Assembly (NCBI GenBank): GCA_017306155.1
Contig: JAFKJB010000019.1
Span: 1-64,000, forward strand
DNA: 64,000 nt
Direction: 5' to 3'
Source of the DNA: Nitrosospira multiformis
GTDB lineage: Bacteria > Pseudomonadota > Gammaproteobacteria > Burkholderiales > Nitrosomonadaceae
Part shown: one piece after another, positions 54,351 to 63,210 of the stretch
Layout: every line of letters begins with the position of its first letter
Numbering within the stretch: the stretch's first letter is position 1
Program-made: the position numbers and the translations under genes
Notes under the pieces: generated by a model
Databases searched by the model: none
Told to the model about the DNA's origin: nothing
Seen by the model: the letters and a program-made list of their open reading frames with translations, nothing else

Positions 54351-55472
54351 TTATGCCATCAATCCGATGGTTTTTCGGAAGCGTGCCAGCGCGATGCCGA
54401 AGAAGACGCCGCCAATCATGGCCAGATAGACGAATTGCGGCCATACGACGCTCAATCCGGCGCCGCGATACAGGATGGCCTGGGCGAGCATTACGAAGTG
54501 GGTAGTGGGCGCTGCGAGCATGACCGTCTGGATGAACTCAGGCATGCTCTCCCGCGGGGTCGACCCGCCGGAAAGCATTTGCAGCGGCATCAGCACCAGC
54601 ATCAACAGCAGGCCGAATTGCGGCATGGAGCGTGTAATCGTGCCCATGAAGATGCCAATGGATGCGGTGGCGAAAAGATTCAGCGCGGTGCCGGCCAGAA
54701 AAAGCGGCAGCGAGCCTTCAATCGGTATCCGCAGGACTCCCTGTACCACCACGGCCAGTGCAAATGCGCAGGAAACCAGCACTACCAGGGCCATCGCCCA
54801 CACTTTGCTCGTCATGATCTCAAAGGGAGTGACGGGCATCACCAGCAGGTGCTCGATGGTTCCATGTTCACGCTCACGGATCAGCGCCGCGCCGGTGAGC
54901 ACGATCGACAGCATGGTGATGCTATTGATGACCTGGATGACTGCTCCAAACCAGCTCTGGTTGAGCGACGGGTTGAAGCGCACGCGCAATGCGAGGTCCA
55001 CCGGCGGTTGGGTGGAGGCCCGGTGGTTTTGCGCGAAGTCGTTTATTTCGCCGGTCACGATGCTCTGGATATAACCGCTGCCGGTGAAGGCCTGGCTCAT
55101 GCGAGTGGCGTCCACATTGAGCTGCAGCGCCGGACTTCTGCCGGCCAGCATGTCCCGCTGAAAACCGGGCGGGATGTCGAGGGCGAAGGTAAACTGGCCC
55201 GCGTCCATGCCATCGTCCATCTGTGCGCGCGCAATAAGGGGTGGCCGAATGAAGTACGGCGGATAGAAAGCATCGACAATCCGCTGGGACAGGGGTGAGC
55301 GATCTTCGTCCACGATTGCGATAGAAGCCCTGTTGAGCGTTTCCGGCATGGCTGTCGCGGAGACGTACACGGAGAACGAGAACGACCAGACAATCAATCC
55401 CACCATGATGGGGTCGCGGCGAAGGCTGCGCAGTTCCTTGATTCCCAGTTGCAGAATATTGACCGCCCGCAT
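54351..55472 (-). CDS. yhhJ: YhhJ-like ABC-2 type inner-membrane permease
   Basis: 373 residues from ATG 55472 (MRAVNILQLGIKELRSLRRDP). A first membrane segment (PIMVGLIVWSFSFSVYV) precedes a large periplasmic region. Then a membrane domain of several helices follows (AVIQVINSITMLSIVLTGAA; MALVVLVSCAFALAVVV; FGLLLMLVLMPLQMLSGG). This is ABC-2 permease architecture, and the upstream fragment matches RbbA C-terminus, as in rbbA-yhhJ operons. The frame is open to 55820 by chance in the rbbA relic. Confidence 0.8.
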   Translation of the reverse strand: MRAVNILQLGIKELRSLRRDPIMVGLIVWSFSFSVYVSATAMPETLNRASIAIVDEDRSPLSQRIVDAFYPPYFIRPPLIARAQMDDGMDAGQFTFALDIPPGFQRDMLAGRSPALQLNVDATRMSQAFTGSGYIQSIVTGEINDFAQNHRASTQPPVDLALRVRFNPSLNQSWFGAVIQVINSITMLSIVLTGAALIREREHGTIEHLLVMPVTPFEIMTSKVWAMALVVLVSCAFALAVVVQGVLRIPIEGSLPLFLAGTALNLFATASIGIFMGTITRSMPQFGLLLMLVLMPLQMLSGGSTPRESMPEFIQTVMLAAPTTHFVMLAQAILYRGAGLSVVWPQFVYLAMIGGVFFGIALARFRKTIGLMA

Positions 55473-55804
55473 CAGGTCTCCTGTTTTTTCAGGAACAGGA
55501 TGCACAGCCCCAGCAGCAACGGCACGGTGATCAGTAGCGCCAGGAAGGGAATCTGCAGATCGGCGAACCCCAGCGCCTTGGAGAAAACCCCACGGGAGAT
55601 GGTGAGGAAATGGGTTGTGGGATAGATATGGCCTATCAGCGCTCCTGCGCCCTCCAGTGAAGAAACCGGGTCGATCATGCCGGAGAACTGCGCTGCGGGC
55701 AAAATGGTGATAATGGAGGTACCGAAGATGGCCGCGATCTGGCTGCGCATGAAGGTCGATATCAGCAGACCCAGTGCCGTGGAGGAGGCTATCGTACTCG
55801 TAGT
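55472..55804 (-). pseudogene. rbbA: 3' fragment of rbbA (ABC ATPase-permease)
   Basis: The C-terminal 110 residues of a long ABC-type protein are recognisable: [57 protein letters not shown] and a final membrane segment, ending LKKQET. It overlaps the yhhJ start by one base. The ATPase domains are absent, and upstream DNA is integrase-like. A recombination or insertion event removed most of the gene. Confidence 0.7.
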
Positions 55805-55956
55805 AGCGTTGATAATCCACCCTGTCCCGTGGCGTGACCGTATCCTCTCGATGCTGTAGACGCTTAGCCTTGCTTGGCGATTAACCCTGCCCGAGAACTT
55901 TTTTCTCGTCACAAATATACTTTGTCGCTGCCGACGCTATCGCGCCGAGCCCAAAT

Positions 55957-56185
55957 GCAGGCAAATGCTTCATTCAGTTCTTCACCGCCAGCATTCGTAA
56001 CCCGAACACGCGCAAGGCCTACCGCTCGGACTGCAGCGGAGTTTGCCGCCTGGCGTGGGAATAATGGACCGACTGAATTGCGCGACATCGGACCGGTACC
56101 TGTGGCCGCCTGCATTGAGACATTGCAAGCGTGGGCGCGCTTGCATGAAAAAGGTGGTAAGCGCCATGAGATGCCTTCCGGGTAA
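55957..56185 (+). pseudogene. XerC-like integrase N-terminal relic with internal deletion
   Basis: FIQFFTASIRNPNTRKAY in one frame and AAEFAAWRGNNGPTELRDIG in the next match a SAM-like core-binding domain, one base apart near 56020. The text then jumps to RLHEKGGKRHEMPSG, a segment of the catalytic domain of the same type, and ends at TAA 56183-56185. It is a deleted, inactive integrase relic next to the truncated rbbA. Confidence 0.7.
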
Positions 56186-56219
56186 AAAACCTTTTCTTGT
56201 TTGTGGTAATATTTTATAA

Positions 56220-56234
56220 TGAGAATAATTCGTA
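56220..56234 (+). promoter_or_regulatory. Fur-box-like site upstream of the siderophore receptor
   Basis: TGAGAATAATTCGTA matches the 7-1-7 Fur pattern TGATAATNATTATCA at 10 of 14 half-site positions, within an AT-rich stretch (AATATTTTATAATGAGAAT). It precedes the TonB receptor by about 100 bp, where iron-repressed promoters are expected. Confidence 0.6.
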
Positions 56235-56336
56235 TTCGCATTCACGAAAAAATCACAAGTATTGCATGAAAATTTCACAAGGCCGCTTTCAATCTCCAGA
56301 TCATGCGAAGCATTTCCCGGGAGAACTCGCGTTTAA

Positions 56337-58937
56337 ATGCAGATTATTAGGTATGCTGGCATGGCACACGGCAAAAAAACTGTCTCGCATATAGCGGTTC
56401 TCCGGTCTATCGCCATTCTTTCGGACCCGGCCTCCCAATATTTTCGCATTTCCAGCCAAAGCTCTTCCCGCCCATTTAACGCCTGGATATCAACTCGGAA
56501 CTACCTGGCGTCGCCCTTTGCAGCATTGCATGTCGTCCTGCTCTGCCTCGGGGCACTCTTCCTGGTACTGCCATACGCCGTTCTAGCAGAGACCACCGCT
56601 CCTGAACAGCCAGCGGTGCAGACCTTCGATATCCTTCCCAACACGATGGAAGAAGCGCTGAAGGGCTTTGCCCAGCAAGCAGGCGTCAGAATCTTCTTCG
56701 ACGCCGGTGAGGTAAAAGGACTGATGAGCCAGGGGCTGCAAGGTAAATTTACCGTTGAAGCAGGCCTGACTCGGCTGCTGGCTGAAACCGGGCTTGAAGC
56801 ATCGCCCCGGTCCGATGGTTACGCGGTGAAGAAAACTCCTGGCCCCCTTCCCCCAGCAAGTGCTGCTCCCCCCGGGGGCATAACTGTACTTCCTTCACTC
56901 GTGGTTTCCGCAAGCAGGGGCCGCGACTACACCGTTGCCGAAAGCGTGACAGCAACCCGGACAAACACCCTCTTGCGTGATGTACCCCAAGCAATCACAG
57001 TCGTCACGCAGGATCTGATCAAGGATCAGGGGATGCTGAGCATGGCGGACGTCGTCCGCTATGTCCCCGGCGTGCAGATGGCCCAGGGGGAAGGCAATAC
57101 CGATGCCCCGATTTTCAGGGGCAACCAGTCAACTGCTAATTTTTATGTAGACGGGATTCGTGACGACGTCGAGTATTTCCGCGACCTCTACAACATTGAG
57201 CGCGTGGAAACCTTGAAAGGCCCGAATGGCATGATCTTCGGACGCGGTGGCTCAGGCGGGGTCATTAATCGGGTCGCCAAGAAGGCAGGCTGGGATCCCA
57301 TTCGATCCTTCTCGTTCCAGGCGGGCTCGTTCGACACCAAAAGATTGCTCATGGATGTCGGCCAGGGCATTAACGAAGTGGCCGCCTTTCGTCTCAACGC
57401 CATGTATGAAAATTCCGGCAGCTATCGCCACGGCGTCCACATAAAACGCCATGGCATCAATCCCACCTTGACACTCAAGCCCACCGACCGCACCAACATC
57501 GTGATGGGCGGGGAATATTTCAAAGACGCTCGCACCGCCGACCGCGGTATCCCATCCTTCATGGGACGGCCGATCCATACCGGCGTATCCACCTTCTTCG
57601 GCGACCCCAGGCGTAGTCACGCCGACACCACCGTCCTCAGCTTGTATTCCATTATCGAGCATGCGTTCGATAACGGACTTCAGTTTCGCAACCGCACGCG
57701 CTATGCTGTTTACGACAAGTTTTACCAGAATATCTATCCATCCGAGGTCACAAATGACGGAACAATGGTCGATCTGGGCGCATACAACAACTCGACCAAG
57801 CGCAGCAATGTGTTCAACCAGAGCGATTTCACGTATAGAGTGGACACGGGCCCGCTTGAACATCGGTTGCTGGCAGGTATCGAGGTGGGAGAGCAAATCA
57901 CCAGCAATTTGCGCAAAACCGGTTATTTCAATAACGATGTCTTCAGTGGCACCGACCATCCGGACGACCCCGAAGATGACGTTGTATTCAGCTCAGTTTC
58001 GGTGCCGGTCGTTAATCCGAGAACCGCTGATCCGGTCACGTTCAGGCTGGATCCTACAGGTGCCTCCAATCATGTGGTTACAAATATACTGGGGTTCTAT
58101 ATTCAGGATCAGCTCAAATGGTCAAAATTCCAGGCCGTACTGGGTTTGCGCTATGACGATTTCCAGGTGAAATTTCATAACAACCGTACGGGAGACGATC
58201 TCAAGCAGACAAACGGATTGCTCTCCCCGCGTGCCGGCCTGATTTTCAAACCCATCGAGCCGGTTTCCATTTACTGGAATTACAGCCTGGCCTACGTGCC
58301 GCGCGCCGGCGATCAGCTGAACGCTCTGGAACCCACTAACGACGCGCTTGCTCCAGAAAGATTCATCAATCTTGAACTCGGCGCAAAGTGGGACATCCGC
58401 CCCAATCTGGCATTAACAGCTGCGGCGTACCGGCTGGATCGCACCAATGTGGCAATTCCCGATCCGCTGAATCCGGTCCGGTTACTGCTCGTCAGCGGCC
58501 AGCGCAGCGAAGGCATCGAACTGGGTGTGAGTGGACGCATCACCTCCGCGTGGGGCTTAATGGGTGGATATGCGTATCAGGATAGCCGAGTTACCCGCAA
58601 CCAGGGCGAAAACGGAACGGCGGGCGCCATTCTGGCACAGGTTCCCCATCATACATTTTCCCTCTGGAATCGCTACGATCTCACCTCCTGGCTCGGCTTT
58701 GCCGTCGGTGTGATCCATCGCAGCAACATGTTTGCTTCCGTGGACAATACCGTCGTGCTGCCCAGTTATACCCGGGTAGACGCGGCAATGTACACCAAGT
58801 TCGACCGGCGTTTGCGCTTCCAGGTGAACGTCGAGAACATCCTCAATACGCACTACTTCCTCTCTGCCAGCAATAACAACAACATTTCGCCTGGCTCACC
58901 GGTCGCCATCCGCGGAATGATGACGCTGGATTTTTGA
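56337..58937 (+). CDS. TonB-dependent siderophore receptor with STN domain
   Basis: Up to 866 residues. The signal peptide lies at about 60-85 (VVLLCLGALFLVLPYAVLAE), so the real start is probably later than 56337. An STN domain (FDILPNTMEEALKGFAQQAG) suits interaction with an anti-sigma factor. The plug contains VPQAITVVTQDLIKDQGM and GPNGMIFGRGGSGGVINRV, and the beta barrel ends in the terminal Phe (GMMTLDF). The barrel contains FpvA/FhuA-type repeats. No sigma/anti-sigma genes are adjacent. Iron repression is suggested by the Fur box. Confidence 0.9.
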   Translation: MQIIRYAGMAHGKKTVSHIAVLRSIAILSDPASQYFRISSQSSSRPFNAWISTRNYLASPFAALHVVLLCLGALFLVLPYAVLAETTAPEQPAVQTFDILPNTMEEALKGFAQQAGVRIFFDAGEVKGLMSQGLQGKFTVEAGLTRLLAETGLEASPRSDGYAVKKTPGPLPPASAAPPGGITVLPSLVVSASRGRDYTVAESVTATRTNTLLRDVPQAITVVTQDLIKDQGMLSMADVVRYVPGVQMAQGEGNTDAPIFRGNQSTANFYVDGIRDDVEYFRDLYNIERVETLKGPNGMIFGRGGSGGVINRVAKKAGWDPIRSFSFQAGSFDTKRLLMDVGQGINEVAAFRLNAMYENSGSYRHGVHIKRHGINPTLTLKPTDRTNIVMGGEYFKDARTADRGIPSFMGRPIHTGVSTFFGDPRRSHADTTVLSLYSIIEHAFDNGLQFRNRTRYAVYDKFYQNIYPSEVTNDGTMVDLGAYNNSTKRSNVFNQSDFTYRVDTGPLEHRLLAGIEVGEQITSNLRKTGYFNNDVFSGTDHPDDPEDDVVFSSVSVPVVNPRTADPVTFRLDPTGASNHVVTNILGFYIQDQLKWSKFQAVLGLRYDDFQVKFHNNRTGDDLKQTNGLLSPRAGLIFKPIEPVSIYWNYSLAYVPRAGDQLNALEPTNDALAPERFINLELGAKWDIRPNLALTAAAYRLDRTNVAIPDPLNPVRLLLVSGQRSEGIELGVSGRITSAWGLMGGYAYQDSRVTRNQGENGTAGAILAQVPHHTFSLWNRYDLTSWLGFAVGVIHRSNMFASVDNTVVLPSYTRVDAAMYTKFDRRLRFQVNVENILNTHYFLSASNNNNISPGSPVAIRGMMTLDF

Positions 58938-59110
58938 TCCCTTGTTAGCCCTTATTGGAAAAAATGAACGAAATCGATTTCAGCCTGGACAGAGCGCAGG
59001 AACCCGGACGGAAGCTTTGATCGCCCTCCATTCGCCCAAGCTTATTCCATATATGGCTTGTCGAGTTTGCTTACCCACATCCCTACAAATTTCGCGGATG
59101 CGGCTAAGAG

Positions 59111-59138
59111 CAATAAAAAGCCCGGTATGAACCGGGCT
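59111..59138 (-). terminator. minus-strand rho-independent terminator
   Basis: AGCCCGGT (59119-59126), loop, ACCGGGCT (59131-59138). Read on the minus strand it is followed by TTTTTATT. It would end a transcript coming from the DUF2127 side. Confidence 0.65.
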
Positions 59139-59240
59139 AGAGTGTGTCTGCTGCAATCGCTTCCCCGTTTTGGGAGGAGAGAAACGAGTGAGTAGATTAA
59201 CAATACAAGACAGGTTCTACCGTTAAATACTTAACACATG

Positions 59241-59268
59241 GAAATAAAAAACCCGCCGAGGTGGGTTT
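59241..59268 (-). terminator. second minus-strand rho-independent terminator
   Basis: AAACCC-CCGAGG-GGGTTT style stem at 59249-59268, then TTTTTTATTT on the minus strand. It is the nearer terminator for the DUF2127 gene, 228 bp past its stop. Confidence 0.65.
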
Positions 59269-59495
59269 ATGTCTTGTATCTATTTTTCAACCATTCACGC
59301 AACAGCTTTCCAGCGCCCGGCAAATGCCTCCGCAACAATCTCGTCATTATCTTGGCGAGTCTCTCATGACCGGCACAGGTTGCAATATTCCATGGAAAAA
59401 TTACAGGGATGGCAGAGCGATACACTGACTGTTCCGACCCTTAAAGCGGCAACACAGGATACGCCGTGTCAGATTGATGCATCAGATCGAAGCAG

Positions 59496-59972
59496 CTAGC
59501 GGTTCAATGAATGCACCATCTTCTTGCCACCTGTATGGAACAAGTGGTAGAGCATGAAGGCAATAATTGCCAGATTCAGCGTCAAGGCACCAAGGCTCAA
59601 CCAGGTAACACGCTCATACAATTCGAAAAGCTCAAAAGGCACGTAAATCGCGCCGCTTGCAGCCGCGAACCATTGGGCCCAGCGCCTTGCACGCCAGAGC
59701 CCATACGCCTCGATGAATCGCGCCAGCGAGTAGGCGCCGGCTCCAGCCGCGATCAGGAATAAGCGGGTGTTCGTGAGCTGGTCGGCAATATCAATAAAGA
59801 TGTGGGGATAACGGGAAGCTGGATTCAGGTGAGTGCGTGCCAGCAGGTGCTCGGCGATTTGCTGAATGTCGTGATGAACCAGGGAGAGCAAATCAAATCC
59901 CACCAGCAATGCCAGAGCACCTTTGGCGGCTTCAAACACTGCGACTGTGCGTAATGCACCGGCTAATTTCAT
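59496..59972 (-). CDS. DUF2127 membrane protein
   Basis: 158 residues with four membrane segments (FEAAKGALALLVGFDLLSLV; TRLFLIAAGAGAYSLARFIE; WAQWFAAASGAIYVPFELFE; LGALTLNLAIIAFMLYHLF) and the conserved RHxHLNPASRYPHIF-like stretch after the first helix (HLNPASRYPHIFIDIA). This is the DUF2127 family of unknown role. It starts at ATG 59972 and is divergent from the 60241 gene. Confidence 0.82.
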   Translation of the reverse strand: MKLAGALRTVAVFEAAKGALALLVGFDLLSLVHHDIQQIAEHLLARTHLNPASRYPHIFIDIADQLTNTRLFLIAAGAGAYSLARFIEAYGLWRARRWAQWFAAASGAIYVPFELFELYERVTWLSLGALTLNLAIIAFMLYHLFHTGGKKMVHSLNR

Positions 59973-60240
59973 AAGCGGTAATGGAATATCGTATCGAGCT
60001 AGCTATCTCGCCTTGTCAATTACACCAGCGCAACCTGCCCGACGAGCCAGGTCTTCAATTTGGAATCGCGGTAAAATATCTGGCCAGTGATCCAGGCTTC
60101 AGAGCGGCTTCAGAGTTCAGGCGGCGGCCGCCAGTGGTTTTCATGCTGACGCAACGTAATCCAGTGCTGGTTTTCAGCTTCAGCAGCTGTCTCTTCCTGG
60201 TTTCGCTGAGCGTTCAGTTCTGACAGCGATCGACAACGCA

Positions 60241-61671
60241 ATGTTTTCCAATCTGCCTCATTTCGTAGTCCTGGATCTCGAAACGACCGGAGATTCGCCC
60301 TTGCACGACCGCATCACAGAGGTCGCGCTCGTGCGCTTCGAAAACGGAATTGAAATTGATCGCTGGGAAACACTGGTTAATCCAGGAGTCAGTATTCCGC
60401 CGTTCATTTCCCGTCTGACCGGCATTACCAATGAAATGGTGAAAGACGCGCCTGCGTTCGATGAAATCGCCCATAAGTTATACGGCTATATCGAGGGGGC
60501 TGTGCTGGCAGCGCATAACGTGCGCTTCGACCATGGTTTCCTCAAGAGTGAATTCAGGCGGCTGGGCGCTGTACTCCGGCAGAAGGTGATGTGTACGGTG
60601 AAGCTTTCCCGGCGACTCTATCCGGAGCACAGAAGCCACGGTCTCGATGCCATCATGCAGCGTCATTCGCTTGTAGCCCACGATCGGCATCGTGCCATGG
60701 GGGATGTGAGTCTGCTGATGGCCTATCTCGAACTGGCCAGACGCGAATTAGGAGAAAAGCGTGTTCTGGACGAAGTTGCCGCCTTGCTGAAAGGGCCGAG
60801 CCTGCCGGCGGGCCTGGATGCGGCCTTTCTGGACGAGATTCCGGATAGTGCGGGCGTATATCTTTTCTATGGCGAAAACAATCTGCCGCTCTATATCGGC
60901 AAAAGCGTCACGTTGCGCTCGCGTGTCATGTCGCACTTCAGCGGTGATCATGCATCCAGCAAGGCAATGCGTATCGGCCAGCAGATAAACCGCGTGGAAT
61001 GGATAGAAACGGCAGGCGAATTGGGCGCCCTGTTGCTGGAATCGAGCCTGATCAAGGAGCGCCAGCCGATCCATAACCGGCGTTTACGTTCGACCCGCAC
61101 CTTGTTTTCCCTGAGCCTCGCAGACGGACCCGATCAAGTTCCCTTGATAAACATCGTAACGGAAGATGACATTGATCCGGAAAGATTCGATCATCTCTTC
61201 GGCTTCTTTCGTTCGAAAAAGGCAGCCATGGATGCGCTTCGCAAGATCGCCCTCGACAACAGATTGTGCCCGCGCATGATTGGAATCGAGAGTGGCGGGG
61301 CCCAAAGCGCGCGTTCGGGAAGTGCATGTTTTTCCCATCAGATCAAACATTGTGATGGGGTCTGCGCCGGCAGGGAACTGCCGGAGCTTCACTATCTGCG
61401 TGTCAAACAGGCGCTGATCCCGCTTCGCCTGAAGCCCTGGCCCTATCCGGGCAGAATCGGCTTTCGTGAGTTTAATGAAGTTACTGCCTGCAGCCAACTT
61501 CATGTGTTTGACAAGTGGTGCCACCTCGGAACCGTGCAAAACGGCGAAGAGCTTGAGGATATTTTACAGGCACGCCCATCCCTGAGCTTTGATCTGGACG
61601 TATATAATCTCTTGCAGAAGAGCTTGAGAAAGAGTACGGCAATCATTTCGCTGGAACCTCCCGGCTGCTGA
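60241..61671 (+). CDS. DnaQ-like exonuclease fused to Cho/UvrC-like GIY-YIG nuclease
   Basis: 476 residues. Residues 1-170 are a DEDDh exonuclease: DLETTGDSPLHDRITEVALV, AHNVRFDHGFLKSEF, and the terminal HRAMGDVSLL. A linker leads to the GIY-YIG domain (GVYLFYGENNLPLYIGKS, with downstream Arg and Glu) and UvrC-type segments with four Cys (CPRM; CFSHQIKHCDGVC). This fusion is a known proteobacterial architecture related to Cho. It may cut damaged DNA and trim 3' ends. The start is ATG 60241. Confidence 0.88.
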   Translation: MFSNLPHFVVLDLETTGDSPLHDRITEVALVRFENGIEIDRWETLVNPGVSIPPFISRLTGITNEMVKDAPAFDEIAHKLYGYIEGAVLAAHNVRFDHGFLKSEFRRLGAVLRQKVMCTVKLSRRLYPEHRSHGLDAIMQRHSLVAHDRHRAMGDVSLLMAYLELARRELGEKRVLDEVAALLKGPSLPAGLDAAFLDEIPDSAGVYLFYGENNLPLYIGKSVTLRSRVMSHFSGDHASSKAMRIGQQINRVEWIETAGELGALLLESSLIKERQPIHNRRLRSTRTLFSLSLADGPDQVPLINIVTEDDIDPERFDHLFGFFRSKKAAMDALRKIALDNRLCPRMIGIESGGAQSARSGSACFSHQIKHCDGVCAGRELPELHYLRVKQALIPLRLKPWPYPGRIGFREFNEVTACSQLHVFDKWCHLGTVQNGEELEDILQARPSLSFDLDVYNLLQKSLRKSTAIISLEPPGC

Positions 61672-61823
61672 CACGCGCCGCCTTATTTACTGCGGTTGCC
61701 GGCGGCGCATGCCTGGCTCAGGTATGTCAGGACGGGCAGGCGGTTCGAGGGTAAGGTCTATCAAAAACTAGAAACCTTACCCTGCCAGGTGGAGGCGCAG
61801 GATGAGTAGTCATGGCGGTTTTG

Positions 61824-62282
61824 CTACTGCACAGGCTGGGGTACGACTTGCAGCCATCCACCCGGGCAGTTTTTCACGTAAGGATAGTAGCCTTCCGGGT
61901 TCCGGCAATAATGCCAGTAGTTTGAGGCCTGAGCCTGTGGCGGTGCTTGCACGACTCCCTGCTGGATATAGACAGGCGGAGCAGCGGGAACCGAGACGAC
62001 AGGCGCATACCCATAACCGGATGCATATCCCGCCGGAGGATAACTGTAGGCAGGTGGATACGAGGGGCTGCGCGCATAGGAGCTCAGGCCGTAACCCAGC
62101 AGGCCCAGCCCCAGACCGATCCCGACTCCATAGCCCCAACCCCCACCTCCGCCGTGACGATGGTGGTGATGCCCATGATGATGACCATGTCCATGTCCAT
62201 GCCCTCTGCCGGCCCACGCAGGGCTCAAGGGGGCTGCGATGACCAGCATGAGTGCAAAGCACCCCGATTTTATTTTTGTCAT
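61824..62282 (-). CDS. secreted His/Gly/Tyr-rich protein
   Basis: 152 residues from ATG 62282 (GGAG 6 bases upstream; an ATG at 62294 is in frame). The signal peptide ends after SPAWA. A poly-His/Gly stretch (GRGHGHGHGHHHGHHHHRHG) and a Gly-rich segment precede a Pro/Tyr/Gln-rich region. The C-terminal block WHYCRNPEGYYPYVKNCPGG is a motif I recall in many small exported betaproteobacterial proteins. Metal binding is plausible. Divergent partner at 62610. Confidence 0.75.
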   Translation of the reverse strand: MTKIKSGCFALMLVIAAPLSPAWAGRGHGHGHGHHHGHHHHRHGGGGGWGYGVGIGLGLGLLGYGLSSYARSPSYPPAYSYPPAGYASGYGYAPVVSVPAAPPVYIQQGVVQAPPQAQASNYWHYCRNPEGYYPYVKNCPGGWLQVVPQPVQ

Positions 62283-62609
62283 GAAGATCTCCATTCCAAA
62301 GTAGTCATTAACGAAGAGCCGGGCCTCAGCTATTCAACCCGCAGAAGGTATAACGCGCCACTTTCGAATCGGTTGTCCTGTCGCTACAGAAAATTCACAA
62401 AAATTTCACAATATTCTCTCTGACAGTAAACGGACGAGGTAGTATCGCGTTATTGGAGAGTGCAGAAGGAGAACCGGAGTTATTTATCAGATAACCTGTC
62501 TTGTGACACTGTACCTAAGTCCAATAGCTATCACTGCAACACACGTAGATAATCGCCACGAGTGAGATGTAAATTCAGTTCAACAACTTTTTAACATGAG
62601 GAGATGAAA
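62283..62609. other. divergent intergenic region between two exported His-rich genes
   Basis: 327 bp, AT-rich in the middle (TTCACAAAAATTTCACAATA near 62395-62413, a direct repeat of TTCACAA). It should hold back-to-back promoters for 61824-62282 and 62610-63029. No RNA gene is recognised. Confidence 0.5.
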
Positions 62610-63029
62610 ATGCGGATTCTGGCAATATTACTGGTGATGGCAGTTGCGTACGCAAACCCGGTGCTGGCACGGAACGACGGCGGGAAGCATGAAGGGCATC
62701 AAACGGGAGGGGGGGATGAACGTGCAAACTCCGGAGGAATGGCATCCGAGCACAGGGGCCAGCAAGGCATGGAGAACTCGAACGCGCAGTGGTCTACTGA
62801 TGCGGCACGCGGGCAGGACCGTGCCGACCTGAGAAACCAGAATGAGCGGGGGAATGGGCATGGAGCGGGCGATGGAGATCATGCCGGAAAAGGCAAGCAT
62901 AAAGACCATGGGGGCGGCGACAAGGGCAAGAAGGACAAATCCGACAAGGGAAACAAGGGTCATAACAACCACGGCAATCACGACAACCACGGCGGACACA
63001 AAGGCCATGGCAAGGGGGCGGATTACTAG
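62610..63029 (+). CDS. secreted Gly/His/Lys-rich low-complexity protein
   Basis: 139 residues from ATG 62610 (GAGGAG 6 bases upstream). Signal peptide MRILAILLVMAVAYANPVLA, then a hydrophilic region rich in Gly, His, Asn, Lys and Asp, such as KGKKDKSDKGNKGHNNHGNH. The stop TAG lies in the left end of the MITE at 63026. TA duplication preserved the same stop, so the length was probably not changed. Likely a disordered metal- or polymer-binding exoprotein; function unknown. Confidence 0.65.
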   Translation: MRILAILLVMAVAYANPVLARNDGGKHEGHQTGGGDERANSGGMASEHRGQQGMENSNAQWSTDAARGQDRADLRNQNERGNGHGAGDGDHAGKGKHKDHGGGDKGKKDKSDKGNKGHNNHGNHDNHGGHKGHGKGADY

Positions 63030-63125
63030 TGTAGTGTTACACGCTAATTGAAACATATGAAACCCAGTATTCACGCGGTTTATAGCCTGATTATAAGTTT
63101 CATTAAGAGCGCTTCACTACACTAG
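63026..63125. mobile_element. 100-bp MITE with IS630-type ends
   Basis: Left end CTAGTGTAGTGTTACACG and right end (reversed) CTAGTGTAGTGAAGCG share 11 exact bases and a TA target site in CTAG. About 35 bp of the right end resembles the right end of the IS630 copy (15215-16381). It has no coding capacity. It could be mobilised in trans by IS630 transposase. Confidence 0.85.
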
Positions 63126-63210
63126 GAACCGCGCTTAGGCGTTTTTAGGCGCCCTGAAGCGCCAGGAAAGACCGGCAGCAGCAGAAAAAGACTTTTTGGA
63201 AGGAAGTGTG

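Larger units (their letters stand above)
58938..59495. other. intergenic region with two hairpin terminators
   Basis: 558 bp after the receptor gene. Two hairpins followed by T-runs when read on the minus strand lie at 59119-59138 and 59249-59268. Otherwise no gene is evident; short frames on both strands lack ribosome-binding sites. Small RNAs are possible but unproven. Confidence 0.5.
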
